Below, piece by piece: positions 54,863-64,000 of a stretch of DNA of 64,000 bases (its first letter is position 1; every line of letters starts with the position of its first letter). The DNA lies in NCBI RefSeq assembly GCF_008274805.1, contig NZ_CP022579.1, forward strand, positions 3,100,001-3,164,000, in the 5' to 3' direction. The DNA comes from Oryzomicrobium terrae (GTDB lineage Bacteria > Pseudomonadota > Gammaproteobacteria > Burkholderiales > Rhodocyclaceae). The notes under the pieces were generated by a model, which was not told the DNA's origin, did not search any database, and was given only the letters and a program-made list of their open reading frames with translations. Made by a program: the position numbers and the translations under genes.

Positions 54863-54894
54863 CGCATGCTCCTCCGCAGGTCGCACCTCATGGA

Positions 54895-55917
54895 CTACTC
54901 GCCGAACCCCATGGGGTTCATCGACTGCCAGCGCCAGGCATCCTGGCACATTTCAGCCAAGCCACGCCGGGCGTGCCAGCCCAGCAAGGCTTGGGCCCGG
55001 GATGGATCGGCATAGCAACTGGCCACATCGCCGGGCCGCCGGGAGGCCACCTGGAATGGGATCGACCGGCCGGAAGCGGCCTCAAAGGCCCGCACCATCC
55101 CCAGCACGGAAACACCATGACCGGTGCCCAGGTTGACGGTGATCATGCCCTCACTGGTGGGCCTGCGGGCCAGGGCATCGAGCGCTGCGAGATGTCCTTC
55201 GGCCAGATCCATCACATGGATGTAATCCCGCACCCCAGTGCCATCCGGGGTCGGGTAATCGTCGCCGAAGATCGTCAGCCGCTCGCGACGGCCAACGGCC
55301 ACCTGGGCGATGAACGGGAGAAGGTTGTTGGGCGTACCTCGGGGATCCTCGCCGATCAGTCCGCTGGCATGGGCGCCCACCGGATTGAAGTAGCGCAGCC
55401 GTGCTAGCTTCCAGGAGGGATCGGCACGATACAGATCCGCCAGAATCTCTTCCACCATCAGCTTGGTGCGCCCATACGGATTGGTCGCCGCCAGGGGAAA
55501 ATCCTCGCGGATCGGCACCGTCGCAGGATCCCCATACACCGTTGCCGAAGAGGAAAAGACCAGGGTCTTGACCTGAGCCCGGGCCATGGCCCCCAACAAG
55601 GTCAAGGTCCCGGCGACGTTGTTGTCGTAGTAGGCCAGGGGATCAGCCACCGACTCCCCAACCGCCTTCAGCCCGGCGAAGTGGATGACTGCATCCACTG
55701 AATCCGCCGCGAACAGGCGGTCGAGGTCGACACGATCCCGCACGTCCCCTTCTATCAGCTGCGGCGCCGTGCCAGTCAATAAGGCAAGCCGCTCCATCAC
55801 CCGGGGGGAACTGTTGGTGAAATTGTCGAGCACACTAACCCGGTGGCCCGCTTCCGCCAGGGCCACGCAGGTATGGGAGCCGATGTAGCCGGCGCCGCCG
55901 GTGACGAGAATGTGCAT
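54895..55917 (-). CDS. galE: UDP-glucose 4-epimerase
   Basis: GalE interconverts UDP-glucose and UDP-galactose (some also the N-acetyl forms). The 340-residue protein has [35 protein letters not shown], catalytic [14 protein letters not shown] and [13 protein letters not shown]. Length matches the classic enzyme. It supplies hexose precursors within this surface-polysaccharide operon. Confidence 0.95.
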   Translation of the reverse strand: MHILVTGGAGYIGSHTCVALAEAGHRVSVLDNFTNSSPRVMERLALLTGTAPQLIEGDVRDRVDLDRLFAADSVDAVIHFAGLKAVGESVADPLAYYDNNVAGTLTLLGAMARAQVKTLVFSSSATVYGDPATVPIREDFPLAATNPYGRTKLMVEEILADLYRADPSWKLARLRYFNPVGAHASGLIGEDPRGTPNNLLPFIAQVAVGRRERLTIFGDDYPTPDGTGVRDYIHVMDLAEGHLAALDALARRPTSEGMITVNLGTGHGVSVLGMVRAFEAASGRSIPFQVASRRPGDVASCYADPSRAQALLGWHARRGLAEMCQDAWRWQSMNPMGFGE

Positions 55918-55990
55918 AGATGTCTTTTAGCGGTGCAGCAGAACAGCCTCCAACGCCACCATTAAAAAAATACCGTGCTGGTTTGTGCGC

Positions 55991-57280
<1,290 letters not shown>

Positions 57281-57295
57281 AACATTGAATCCTTA

Positions 57296-58318
57296 TTAAC
57301 ACTTGTTCTTGTAGTAATCCTGGTACCAGGTCACAAAACGCCCAATACCTGCTTCGACAGTCGTTGCCGGCGCAAATCCCACTGCCGTTTCCAATTCAGC
57401 GGTATCGGCGCTGGTGGCCGGCACGTCGCCGTCCTGCAGCGGCAGGAAGTTCTTTTCCGCCGTTTTGCCCAAGGCCCGCTCCAGGGTCTCAATGTAGGTC
57501 ATCAGCTGCACCGGATTGTGATTGCCGATGTTGAACACCCGGTACGGCACATTGCTGCGGGCTGGATCCGGGTTGGCTGGATCGAAAGCGGGATCGGGCT
57601 GGGCGGGCTGGTCGAGGACACGAATGACGCCCTCGACGATATCGTCGATGAAGGTGAAGTCGCGCACCATCTGGCCGTGGTTGAATACGTCGATGGGGCG
57701 GCCTTCGAGAATCGCCCGGGTGAACAGGAAGAGCGCCATGTCCGGGCGCCCCCAGGGGCCATAGACGGTGAAGAAGCGCAGCCCGGTGGTGGGCAGGCCG
57801 AACAGGTGGCTGTAGGTGTGGGCCATCAGTTCATTGGACTTCTTGGTCGCCGCGTACAGGCTGACCGGATGATCCACGCTGTCGTGCTCGGAGAATGGCA
57901 GTTTGGTGTTGCCGCCGTACACGCTGGAACTGGAGGCGTACACCAGATGCTCGACCTTGCCGTGGCGGCAACCTTCGAGGATGTTCACGAACCCCGCCAG
58001 GTTGGCTGAAACATAGGCGTGGGGATTCTGCAGGGAATAGCGCACCCCGGCTTGGGCCGCCAGGTGCACCACGCGGTCGAAGCCTTCCCGCTCGAACAGG
58101 GCGGCCACCGCGGCGGTATCGGCCACATCGCCGCGCACCATGCGGAAATTCGCGGCATTGGCATGGGCCGCCAACCGGGCGGCACGGGCCTCCTTGAGGG
58201 TCGGATCGTAATAGTCGTTGAAGTTGTCGAACCCCACGACCTCGTCGCCCCGCTCCAGCAGGCGCAGCGACGTGTGCATGCCGATAAAACCGGCGGCACC
58301 GGTGACCAGTACTTTCAA
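57296..58318 (-). CDS. NAD-dependent epimerase, UDP-glucuronate 4-epimerase type
   Basis: A 340-residue extended short-chain dehydrogenase. It has [59 protein letters not shown], catalytic [20 protein letters not shown] and [20 protein letters not shown]. These are features of UDP-glucuronate 4-epimerases (CapI/LpsL). Its partner dehydrogenase is of the N-acetylhexosamine type, so the true substrate is open: UDP-GlcA or UDP-GlcNAcA. Confidence 0.85.
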   Translation of the reverse strand: MKVLVTGAAGFIGMHTSLRLLERGDEVVGFDNFNDYYDPTLKEARAARLAAHANAANFRMVRGDVADTAAVAALFEREGFDRVVHLAAQAGVRYSLQNPHAYVSANLAGFVNILEGCRHGKVEHLVYASSSSVYGGNTKLPFSEHDSVDHPVSLYAATKKSNELMAHTYSHLFGLPTTGLRFFTVYGPWGRPDMALFLFTRAILEGRPIDVFNHGQMVRDFTFIDDIVEGVIRVLDQPAQPDPAFDPANPDPARSNVPYRVFNIGNHNPVQLMTYIETLERALGKTAEKNFLPLQDGDVPATSADTAELETAVGFAPATTVEAGIGRFVTWYQDYYKNKC

Positions 58319-58422
58319 ACCATTCCCCTCAAACCTAGCGATGCGCCCAGGTTGCGCGCCAACCCGGAGCCAAAGGCGTCAAATTATACCGGAGCGGCAG
58401 GCCGCCCCATTAAGTACAAGAA

Positions 58423-59196
58423 TCATCGCTTCGCCCCCATTGCTGCGGCACGCAGCTGGATTTCCCGCATCTTGGCGTACTTGGCAAAGCTGTTGAAGCA
58501 GCCGATGGCCACGTGAATGAAGCCGGGCAGACCGTCGAGAAAGCCGCGGCGCACCACATAAAACTTGATGAAACGCACCAGGGGCGACAGCACCACCCGT
58601 ACCGCCGAGGCCCGCTTGCCCGCCGCCGCTGCCGCTTCGGCAGCCAGACTGGTGTAGCAATTCTGCTTGGTCAGATAGGCGGCGATGCTCTCGGCCGAAT
58701 CGTGCATCAGATCGCCGGCCAGGGTGGCGACGGCGCCGGCAGCGGGGTCGAGCACTACCTTCTCGTGCACCGCATCGTCGGACCAGCGCCCATGGCCGCG
58801 CTGGAAGAGGCGCAGACTCCAGTCCGGATAGCCCTCGCCGTGACGCAGGTAGCGACCGAGGAAGCGGTTGCAGCGGGCAAAGCGGTAGGCTTTCGCTCCG
58901 GGCGCGGCCAGAGCCGCCACGATGCTCGCCTGCAGCGTCGCGCTGACCCGCTCGTCCGCATCCAGGCACAGCACCCAGTCGTGGGCCGCCTGCTCGACGG
59001 CAAACTGCTTCTGCGGACCGAACCCCAGCCAGTCCTGGTGGATCACCCGGGCGCCCCGGGCGCGGGCCAGTTCGACGGTGCCGTCGCTGCTGCCCGAGTC
59101 CACCACCAGCACCTCGTCGGCAAAATCGACGCTATCGAGGCAGGCCGGCAGTTGGGCCGCGGCATTGAGGGTAATGATGACGACGGACAGGGGCAT
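58423..59196 (-). CDS. Family 2 glycosyltransferase, WaaE/KdtX-like
   Basis: A 257-residue glycosyltransferase. It begins MPLSVVIITLNAAAQLPACL and has DEVLVVDSGSSDGTVELA, the metal-binding LCLDADERVS and YPDWSLRLFQRGHGRWSDD with VHEKVVLD. These match WaaE-type enzymes that add glucose or similar sugars to the lipopolysaccharide inner core. It is the first gene of the minus-strand sugar operon and is divergent from waaC. The start is the ATG at 59196. Confidence 0.87.
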   Translation of the reverse strand: MPLSVVIITLNAAAQLPACLDSVDFADEVLVVDSGSSDGTVELARARGARVIHQDWLGFGPQKQFAVEQAAHDWVLCLDADERVSATLQASIVAALAAPGAKAYRFARCNRFLGRYLRHGEGYPDWSLRLFQRGHGRWSDDAVHEKVVLDPAAGAVATLAGDLMHDSAESIAAYLTKQNCYTSLAAEAAAAAGKRASAVRVVLSPLVRFIKFYVVRRGFLDGLPGFIHVAIGCFNSFAKYAKMREIQLRAAAMGAKR

Positions 59197-59392
59197 GATG
59201 GTTGGGACGTTGAACAGGGAGGCAGGAGACAGAACGGCGGGGGCCCCGCCCATGACGGACGGACACCCGGAGGCGCGGCGGATCGGCGAGGGCCGCTATA
59301 ATTCCCGCCTTGCCGGACCCTGAGCGCACTGAGCGCCCCCGGCCCCTGCGGCAACCTCGCCGCCCCACCTCTTCTTCGGCCGCCATTCTACC

Positions 59393-60532
59393 TTGCCGCC
59401 CCGCCCCGCTTCCGCCACTTCCCGCCCGTCTGCGCCACCGACCCTGCTGCTGGTCAAGACTTCCTCCCTGGGGGACGTCATCCACAACCTGCCGGTGGTC
59501 AGCGACCTGCGCCGCCACTTCCCCGGCGCGCGCATCGACTGGTGCGTCGAAGAAGGTTTCCAGGCCCTGCCCGGCCTGCACCCGGGCGTAGCCCAGGTCA
59601 TTCCGGTGGCGGTACGGCGCTGGCGCAAGCACCTGCTGCAGGGCGCCACCTGGGGCGAGATCGGCGCCTTCCGCCGCACCCTGCGCGAGACCGCCTACGA
59701 CGCCGTGCTCGACACCCAGGGGCTGGTCAAGAGCGCCCTGATCGCCCGTCAGGCCCGGGGCCCCAAGGCCGGCTACGCCCCGGAATCGGCCCGGGAGCCT
59801 CTGGCAGCCCATTTTTACAATCAGACCTACGCCATCCCCACCGGCATCCACGCCGTCACCCGCAACCGCTGGCTGGCCGCCGCTGCCTTCGGCTACGCCC
59901 AGGAGCTAGAGCTGCTGCCCCTGGACTACGGCATCGCCGCCAGCCCCAGGCTGCCCGCGCTACCCGCCGGGATCGATACGGCCCGCCCCTACGCCGTGCT
60001 GCTCACCGCCACCAGCCGGGACGACAAGCTGTGGCCGGAAGACCACTGGATCGCCCTGGGCCGGGCCCTGCTCGCCGCCGGCCTGGACCTGCGCCTGCCC
60101 GGCGGCAGCGCCCGGGAACGGGAGCGGGCCGGGCGCATCGCCGCCGCCCTCAACAGCTCCGGCACCACTCCGCCAAACCCCGCGTGGATAAACGATCTCC
60201 AGCCACCCCGCCTGGAGAATCAAGCTGGGCGCGCCTCTTCAGCCCCCCCCCGCGCCGAGGCCCTCCCCGCCTCGGGGTTGGCCGAGCTGGCCGCCGTGAT
60301 CGGCGTCGCCCGGCTGGCGGTTGGGGTGGACACCGGCCTGACCCACTTGGCCGCGGCGCTTAACATCCCCACCCTGGCCCTGTTCGTCGCCACCGACCCG
60401 GGCCTCACCGGCGTGCTCTCCGCCGGCCTGCACGCCAATCTGGGGGGCAAGGCCCAGTGCCCCGATCCCCGCGACGTGGCCGCCCGGGCCTATGCCTTCC
60501 TCGCCGGCCGCGACCTGCCCGCCGTCGGCTGA
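59393..60532 (+). CDS. waaC: Lipopolysaccharide heptosyltransferase I with repeat-derived insert
   Basis: WaaC adds the first heptose to Kdo2-lipid A at the inner membrane. The 379-residue protein has the family opening LLLVKTSSLGDVIHNLPVV, DAVLDTQGLVKSALIARQA, LLTATSRDDKLWPEDHW and the nucleotide-sugar site AVGVDTGLTHLAAALNIPTL. Residues 261-284 are encoded by a 72-bp REPIN-like repeat (60173-60244) that keeps the frame and adds a proline-rich loop before GLAELAAVIGVARLAV. No stop arises, so the gene looks functional. The start is a TTG at 59393, the only candidate near the family N-terminus. A TATAAT box lies at 59297. waaA follows after 67 bp. Confidence 0.9.
   Translation: MPPRPASATSRPSAPPTLLLVKTSSLGDVIHNLPVVSDLRRHFPGARIDWCVEEGFQALPGLHPGVAQVIPVAVRRWRKHLLQGATWGEIGAFRRTLRETAYDAVLDTQGLVKSALIARQARGPKAGYAPESAREPLAAHFYNQTYAIPTGIHAVTRNRWLAAAAFGYAQELELLPLDYGIAASPRLPALPAGIDTARPYAVLLTATSRDDKLWPEDHWIALGRALLAAGLDLRLPGGSARERERAGRIAAALNSSGTTPPNPAWINDLQPPRLENQAGRASSAPPRAEALPASGLAELAAVIGVARLAVGVDTGLTHLAAALNIPTLALFVATDPGLTGVLSAGLHANLGGKAQCPDPRDVAARAYAFLAGRDLPAVG
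60173..60244 (+). repeat. REPIN-like 72-bp repeat inside waaC, copy D
   Basis: The copy begins CCAAACCCCGCGTGGATAAA and has GATCTCCAG paired with CTGGAGA-ATC. It ends GGGCGCGCCTCTTCAGCC. It starts exactly on a codon boundary (codon 261) and is 24 codons long. Confidence 0.8.
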
Positions 60533-60599
60533 CCCCCCAGGCATCCCCTCCGCCCAGACACCCCAGTCAGCCCGATTCGCACGGCTCCCACCGCCCGCC

Positions 60600-61934
60600 A
60601 TGGACCTCACCCGCCTCGCCTACTCCCTGCTCTTCTACGCCCTGACGCCCCTGGTCTGCCTGCGGCTGTGGTGGCGCGGCCGGCGCCAGCCCGGCTACCG
60701 GCGCCACCTGGGGGAACGCTTCGGCTACAGCGCCCCGCCGGATGGGGCCGCGCCCGACGACGGCACGCCCTGGCTGTGGCTGCACGCCGTCTCGGTGGGC
60801 GAAACCCGGGCCGCCCAGCCCGTGGTGCAGGCCCTACTCGACCGCTATCCCGGCCACCATCTGGTCATCACCGGCATGACCCCCACCGGCCGGGACACCG
60901 CCGAATCCCTCTACCTGGCCGCCGACTTCCCCGGTCGCCAGCGCATCGCCGTCGCCTACCTGCCCTACGACCTGCCCGGGGCGGTGAACCGTTTCATCGA
61001 CGCCTGGCGCCCCAAGGTCGGCGTGCTGATGGAAACCGAGCTGTGGCCCAACCTGGTGCAAAGCTGCGCCGCCCGCCAGGTGCCGGTGGTGCTGGCCAAC
61101 GCCCGCCTGTCGGAACGTTCGGCCCGGGGCTACCGGCGCTTTGCCGCCCTGGCCCGCCCGGCCTTTGCCGCCCTGGCCGCCGTGGCCGCCCAGACCCGGG
61201 CCGACGCCGAACGGCTGGCGGGCTGCGGCGCCGAAAACATCGCCGTATGCGGCAACGTCAAGTTCGACGTGGCGCCGCCCCCCGTCCTGCTCGACCGAGG
61301 CCGGACCTGGCGCGCCACTTTCCAGGCCGGCGGTCCGCGCCCGGTGCTGCTCGCCGCCAGCACCCGGGAAGGGGAAGAGCCCCTGGTGCTGGACGCCTTC
61401 GCCGCCCTGCGCCGCCAGCCCGGGCTGGAGCGAACCCTGCTCGTGCTGGTGCCGCGCCACCCGCAACGCTTCGACGAGGTGGCGACCCTGGCCCAAGGTG
61501 CCGGCCTGGCGCTGGCCCGCCGCTCGGCCACGCCGGGCGAGGCAGCACCCGCGGTCGATACCGCCACCGACGTCTGGCTGGGGGATTCGCTGGGGGAAAT
61601 GCCGGCCTACTACGCCTGCGCCGACCTGGCCTTCATCGGCGGCAGCCTGGTGCCCCTGGGCGGGCAGAACCTGATCGAGGCGGCGGCCTGCGGCTGCCCG
61701 GTGCTGATCGGCCCCCACACCTTCAACTTCGCCCAGGCCACCCGGGACGCGGTGGCGGCCGGCGCGGCGCGGCAGGTGTCCGATCCGGCCGAGCTGGTGA
61801 CGGTGGCAGGCGAGCTGCTCGCCCGGCCCGCGGAACTGGCCGCCATGAAAGATGCCGCCACAGCCTTTAGCGCCGCCCATCGCGGCGCGACAGAACGGGT
61901 CATGGCGGTGATCGCCGCCGCGATGCGGGGCTAA
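60600..61934 (+). CDS. waaA: 3-deoxy-D-manno-octulosonic acid transferase
   Basis: WaaA (KdtA) transfers Kdo from CMP-Kdo to lipid A. The 444-residue protein has an N-terminal membrane anchor (LAYSLLFYALTPLVCLRLWW), WLHAVSVGETRAAQPVV, LMETELWPNLVQSCAARQVP and the C-terminal GGSLVPLGGQNLIEAAACGC. The catalytic glutamate is in the VGETRA region. The ATG at 60600 gives the conserved N-terminus. It is cotranscribed with waaC and is followed by a REPIN-like repeat. Confidence 0.96.
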   Translation: MDLTRLAYSLLFYALTPLVCLRLWWRGRRQPGYRRHLGERFGYSAPPDGAAPDDGTPWLWLHAVSVGETRAAQPVVQALLDRYPGHHLVITGMTPTGRDTAESLYLAADFPGRQRIAVAYLPYDLPGAVNRFIDAWRPKVGVLMETELWPNLVQSCAARQVPVVLANARLSERSARGYRRFAALARPAFAALAAVAAQTRADAERLAGCGAENIAVCGNVKFDVAPPPVLLDRGRTWRATFQAGGPRPVLLAASTREGEEPLVLDAFAALRRQPGLERTLLVLVPRHPQRFDEVATLAQGAGLALARRSATPGEAAPAVDTATDVWLGDSLGEMPAYYACADLAFIGGSLVPLGGQNLIEAAACGCPVLIGPHTFNFAQATRDAVAAGAARQVSDPAELVTVAGELLARPAELAAMKDAATAFSAAHRGATERVMAVIAAAMRG

Positions 61935-62058
61935 GGGCACCACGCGTCACCCAGGCAACCGGCGAAACCGCTACCAACGCGGCGTTCGCCGAGGCGCAGA
62001 GAAAGCAGAGAACGCCGCGGCAGGCACGTAGGCAGTACCAAATTTTCGCGCACGGCCT

Positions 62059-62128
62059 GAAAACCCGCGCCAATACTCGATCTACAAGGTGCATGCCTGG
62101 AAAGGCAATACTGGCGCGCCTTTCCAGG
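62059..62128 (+). repeat. REPIN-like 70-bp repeat, copy E
   Basis: The left arm is ACCCGCGCCAATACTCGATC and the right end CTGGCGCGCCTTTCCAGG. In this copy ATGCCTGGAAAGG pairs with CCTTTCCAGGCAT across a 13-base loop. It lies between the convergent waaA and tolC genes. The rest of the 61935-62220 gap shows no gene. Confidence 0.75.
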
Positions 62129-62220
62129 CATCGTCCGCCCGATTCGGCGGCCTACCGGCTGAAACCGGGCGGCGCCACCCAGAGTTGATGCGCCCGCCGG
62201 GTCTGCCCGGCACCAGGCAG

Positions 62221-63555
62221 TCAGTGCTCGAGCAGGGCGTTGACCTGGTCGATGTCCTCTTCGGCCAGGGTGCCCACGGCGGACTTCAGCTTGAGCTGGG
62301 CCACCAGGGTATCGAGGCGCGACTTGGCCAGGTCTCGGGTGGTGGTATAGACCTGCTGCTCGGCGTTGAGCACGTCGATGTTGATGCGCACCCCCACCTC
62401 GTAGCCCAGCTTGTTCGATTCCAGGGCCGAGGTGGACGACACCAGGGCCGCCTCGTAGGCCTTCACCTGGGCCAGGCCGCTCATCACCCCCAGGTAGGAC
62501 TGCTGGGCCGTCAGGGCCGCATTGCGCTTGGCCCCTTCCAGGTTGGCGATGGCCGCCTGGCGCTGGGCCTGGGCTTCCCGGGTCTTGGAATTGACGTAAC
62601 CGCCCTGGAAGATGGGGATGGTCAGTTGCAGGCCGACGTTGTAGGCATCGGTCTGGCTCTTCACCGCCACCGGCATGCCGTTGGCGTAACTTTGGGTAAC
62701 CCCGGCGCTGTAGCCCTGGTTGGCCACCACGTCGAGGCTGGGCAGGTGGCCGGCGCGTTGCTTTTCCACTTCCCGCTCGGCCACTTCCAGGCCGGCCTGC
62801 TGCACCTGCACCAGGAAATTGTCGCGCTGGGCCGACTCCACCCAGGTGGTCATCGCCTGGGGCTGGGGCGGCGTCAGTTGGGCATCGCGCTTGAGCCGGG
62901 CCAAGTCGCCCGGCTCCCGGCCGATGATGGCGGCCAGGGCGCGGCGTTTGACTTCCAGGTCGGCCTCCGCCGCCAGTTCCTGGGCGGTGGCCAGGTCGAA
63001 GCGGGACTGGGCTTCGTGGGTATCGGTGATGGTAGCGGTACCCACCTCGAAGCTCTTTTTCGCCTGAGCCAATTGCTGAGCGATCGCCACCTTCTGGGCG
63101 CGCAGGGCGGTCAGGTTTTCCTGGGCGTAGAGCACGTCGAAATAGGCCTGGGCGACACGCAGCACCAGATCCTGGCGGGCCTGGGCGAACTGGGCTTCGG
63201 ACTGGGCCACCAGGGCGCCGGACTGGCGGTAGGCGGCAATGCGGTCCCAGCGGAAGATCGGCTGGGTCAGCTGCACGTTCCAGCCGTTGGCGTTGTACTC
63301 GCGGCGCATCGACGGGTTGCTGCCCAGCTTGATGTCGTTCTCGTTCCAGGTGGTGCTGGCGGTGCCCACCACCGACGGCAACAGTGCCGACAACCCCTGG
63401 GGCCGCTTTTCCTGACCGGCTTCAAGCGTGGCCCGGGCGGCGGCGTACTGCGGGTCGCTGGTCAGGGCCTGGCGATAGATCTGGGCCAGGTCCTCGGCGG
63501 CCAGGGCCTGACCAGCGACGGTCAGGGAAAGGGTGGCGAGCAGTGCGCGCATCAT
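62221..63555 (-). CDS. tolC: TolC family outer-membrane efflux protein
   Basis: A 444-residue outer-membrane channel protein. A signal peptide (MMRALLATLSLTVAGQALAA) is followed by two repeats of the outer-membrane efflux fold. Landmarks are LPSVVGTASTTWNENDI, LRVAQAYFDVLYAQENLTAL, FEVGTATITDTHEAQSRFDL and, in the second half, YEVGVRINIDVLNAEQQVYT. It serves type I secretion and RND pumps; no pump genes are adjacent. The start at 63555 gives the signal peptide. The rhodanese gene lies 22 bp upstream, so they are likely cotranscribed. Confidence 0.95.
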   Translation of the reverse strand: MMRALLATLSLTVAGQALAAEDLAQIYRQALTSDPQYAAARATLEAGQEKRPQGLSALLPSVVGTASTTWNENDIKLGSNPSMRREYNANGWNVQLTQPIFRWDRIAAYRQSGALVAQSEAQFAQARQDLVLRVAQAYFDVLYAQENLTALRAQKVAIAQQLAQAKKSFEVGTATITDTHEAQSRFDLATAQELAAEADLEVKRRALAAIIGREPGDLARLKRDAQLTPPQPQAMTTWVESAQRDNFLVQVQQAGLEVAEREVEKQRAGHLPSLDVVANQGYSAGVTQSYANGMPVAVKSQTDAYNVGLQLTIPIFQGGYVNSKTREAQAQRQAAIANLEGAKRNAALTAQQSYLGVMSGLAQVKAYEAALVSSTSALESNKLGYEVGVRINIDVLNAEQQVYTTTRDLAKSRLDTLVAQLKLKSAVGTLAEEDIDQVNALLEH

Positions 63556-63577
63556 GCCGGGATCTCCGCGGGAAGAA

Positions 63578-63910
63578 TCAGTAGGTGGGCATGGCCGGGT
63601 CCACGTCCGCGGCCCAGCCGTGAACGCCCCCTGCCAGGTTGAATACCGGTTCCACCCCGGCCCGCTCGATGAACATCGCCACCTGCATGCTGCGCCCACC
63701 ATGGTGGCAAATGCATACCACCGGCAACCCTTCCGGCCGCTCGTTCAGCTCCTCCCAGCGCGCCGGGATCTGTCCCATGGGCACGTGCCGGCTATTCGGC
63801 AGGTGACACAGGGCGAATTCCCAGGGTTCCCGGACGTCCAGCAACAGGGGCTTGGCCCGGTCGGGATCGGCCAGCCAGTCGGCCAGGTCGCGGGGAGAGA
63901 GATTCTGCAT
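63578..63910 (-). CDS. Rhodanese-domain protein
   Basis: A 110-residue single-domain rhodanese. It has LLLDVREPWEFALCHLPNS and the active-site loop CICHHGGRSMQVAMFI with the persulfide cysteine. It would transfer sulfur to cyanide or, more likely in the cell, to a thiol acceptor. The order isoaspartyl methyltransferase - rhodanese - tolC recurs in betaproteobacteria, to my knowledge. Confidence 0.92.
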   Translation of the reverse strand: MQNLSPRDLADWLADPDRAKPLLLDVREPWEFALCHLPNSRHVPMGQIPARWEELNERPEGLPVVCICHHGGRSMQVAMFIERAGVEPVFNLAGGVHGWAADVDPAMPTY

Positions 63911-63932
63911 GGTCGGTCCGGAAGGAAGGCGC

Positions 63933-64000
63933 TTAGAAGCGGAAGGTGCTCGGCTGGGGCGCGTTCTGCAGGGCAGGCACCACGGTTTCGAACAGGTTCA
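63933..64000 (-). CDS. Protein-L-isoaspartate methyltransferase, C-terminus (partial)
   Basis: Only the last 22 codons are in the window, reading NLFETVVPALQNAPQPSTF-RF and a TAA stop at 63933. This ending is typical of the isoaspartyl methyltransferase-like proteins encoded before rhodanese and tolC in betaproteobacteria. The identification rests on a short tail plus gene order. Confidence 0.6.
   Translation of the reverse strand, partial: NLFETVVPALQNAPQPSTFRF

Overview
This is chromosomal DNA of a high-GC betaproteobacterium, most likely a member of the Rhodocyclales. The evidence is the tRNA-tuf-secE-nusG-rplKAJL-rpoB order, a PhaM-type granule protein, a fused indolepyruvate:ferredoxin oxidoreductase and the CoA-ligase/Liv-transporter gene set. 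The assignment is inference from gene content and protein style. There are no phage genes, insertion sequences, integrases or CRISPR arrays.

Layout. 1-8525 (minus strand) is the stable-RNA, translation and transcription operon: promoter, tRNA-Tyr, tRNA-Gly, tRNA-Thr, tuf, tRNA-Trp, secE, nusG, rplK, rplA, rplJ, rplL and a truncated rpoB, with stem-loops between genes. 8759-18030 (plus) holds a D-lactate dehydrogenase, a GGDEF-EAL protein, the fused oxidoreductase and a membrane methyltransferase. 18121-20441 holds a NarL-type regulator, PhaM and an AEC transporter. 20539-30426 (minus) is a catabolic uptake cluster: fatty-acid-type CoA ligase, a complete Liv-type ABC transporter, a PaaK-like ligase and a CaiB-like enzyme, divergent from a Crp/Fnr regulator.

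31396-41403 holds a diguanylate cyclase and a locus matching the itaconate degradation (ict-ich-ccl, rip) operon of Pseudomonas aeruginosa and Yersinia pestis: hydratase, acyl-CoA dehydrogenase, MmgE/PrpD protein, CoA-transferase and CoA lyase, with a divergent LysR regulator. A TRAP solute-binding protein is present but no TRAP membrane subunits are in the window.

41701-50483 is a mixed housekeeping stretch (DUF1615 lipoprotein, AcpH, SrkA, mutarotase, YlqF GTPase and two methyltransferases). 50525-61934 makes cell-surface sugars: ApaH, RmlC/A/D/B, GalE, a TviB-type dehydrogenase, a UDP-sugar epimerase and a WaaE-like transferase on the minus strand, then WaaC and WaaA on the plus strand. 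62221-64000 (minus) holds TolC, a rhodanese and the end of an isoaspartyl methyltransferase.

The most unusual signal is a dispersed REPIN-like repeat of about 72 bp. Five copies lie in the window, four just downstream of genes. The fifth lies inside waaC, where it adds exactly 24 in-frame codons. Other unexplained structures are a 4 x 10-bp tandem array inside the itaconate locus, a mosaic repeat block at 44420-44830, and a roughly 60-residue insertion in AcpH.
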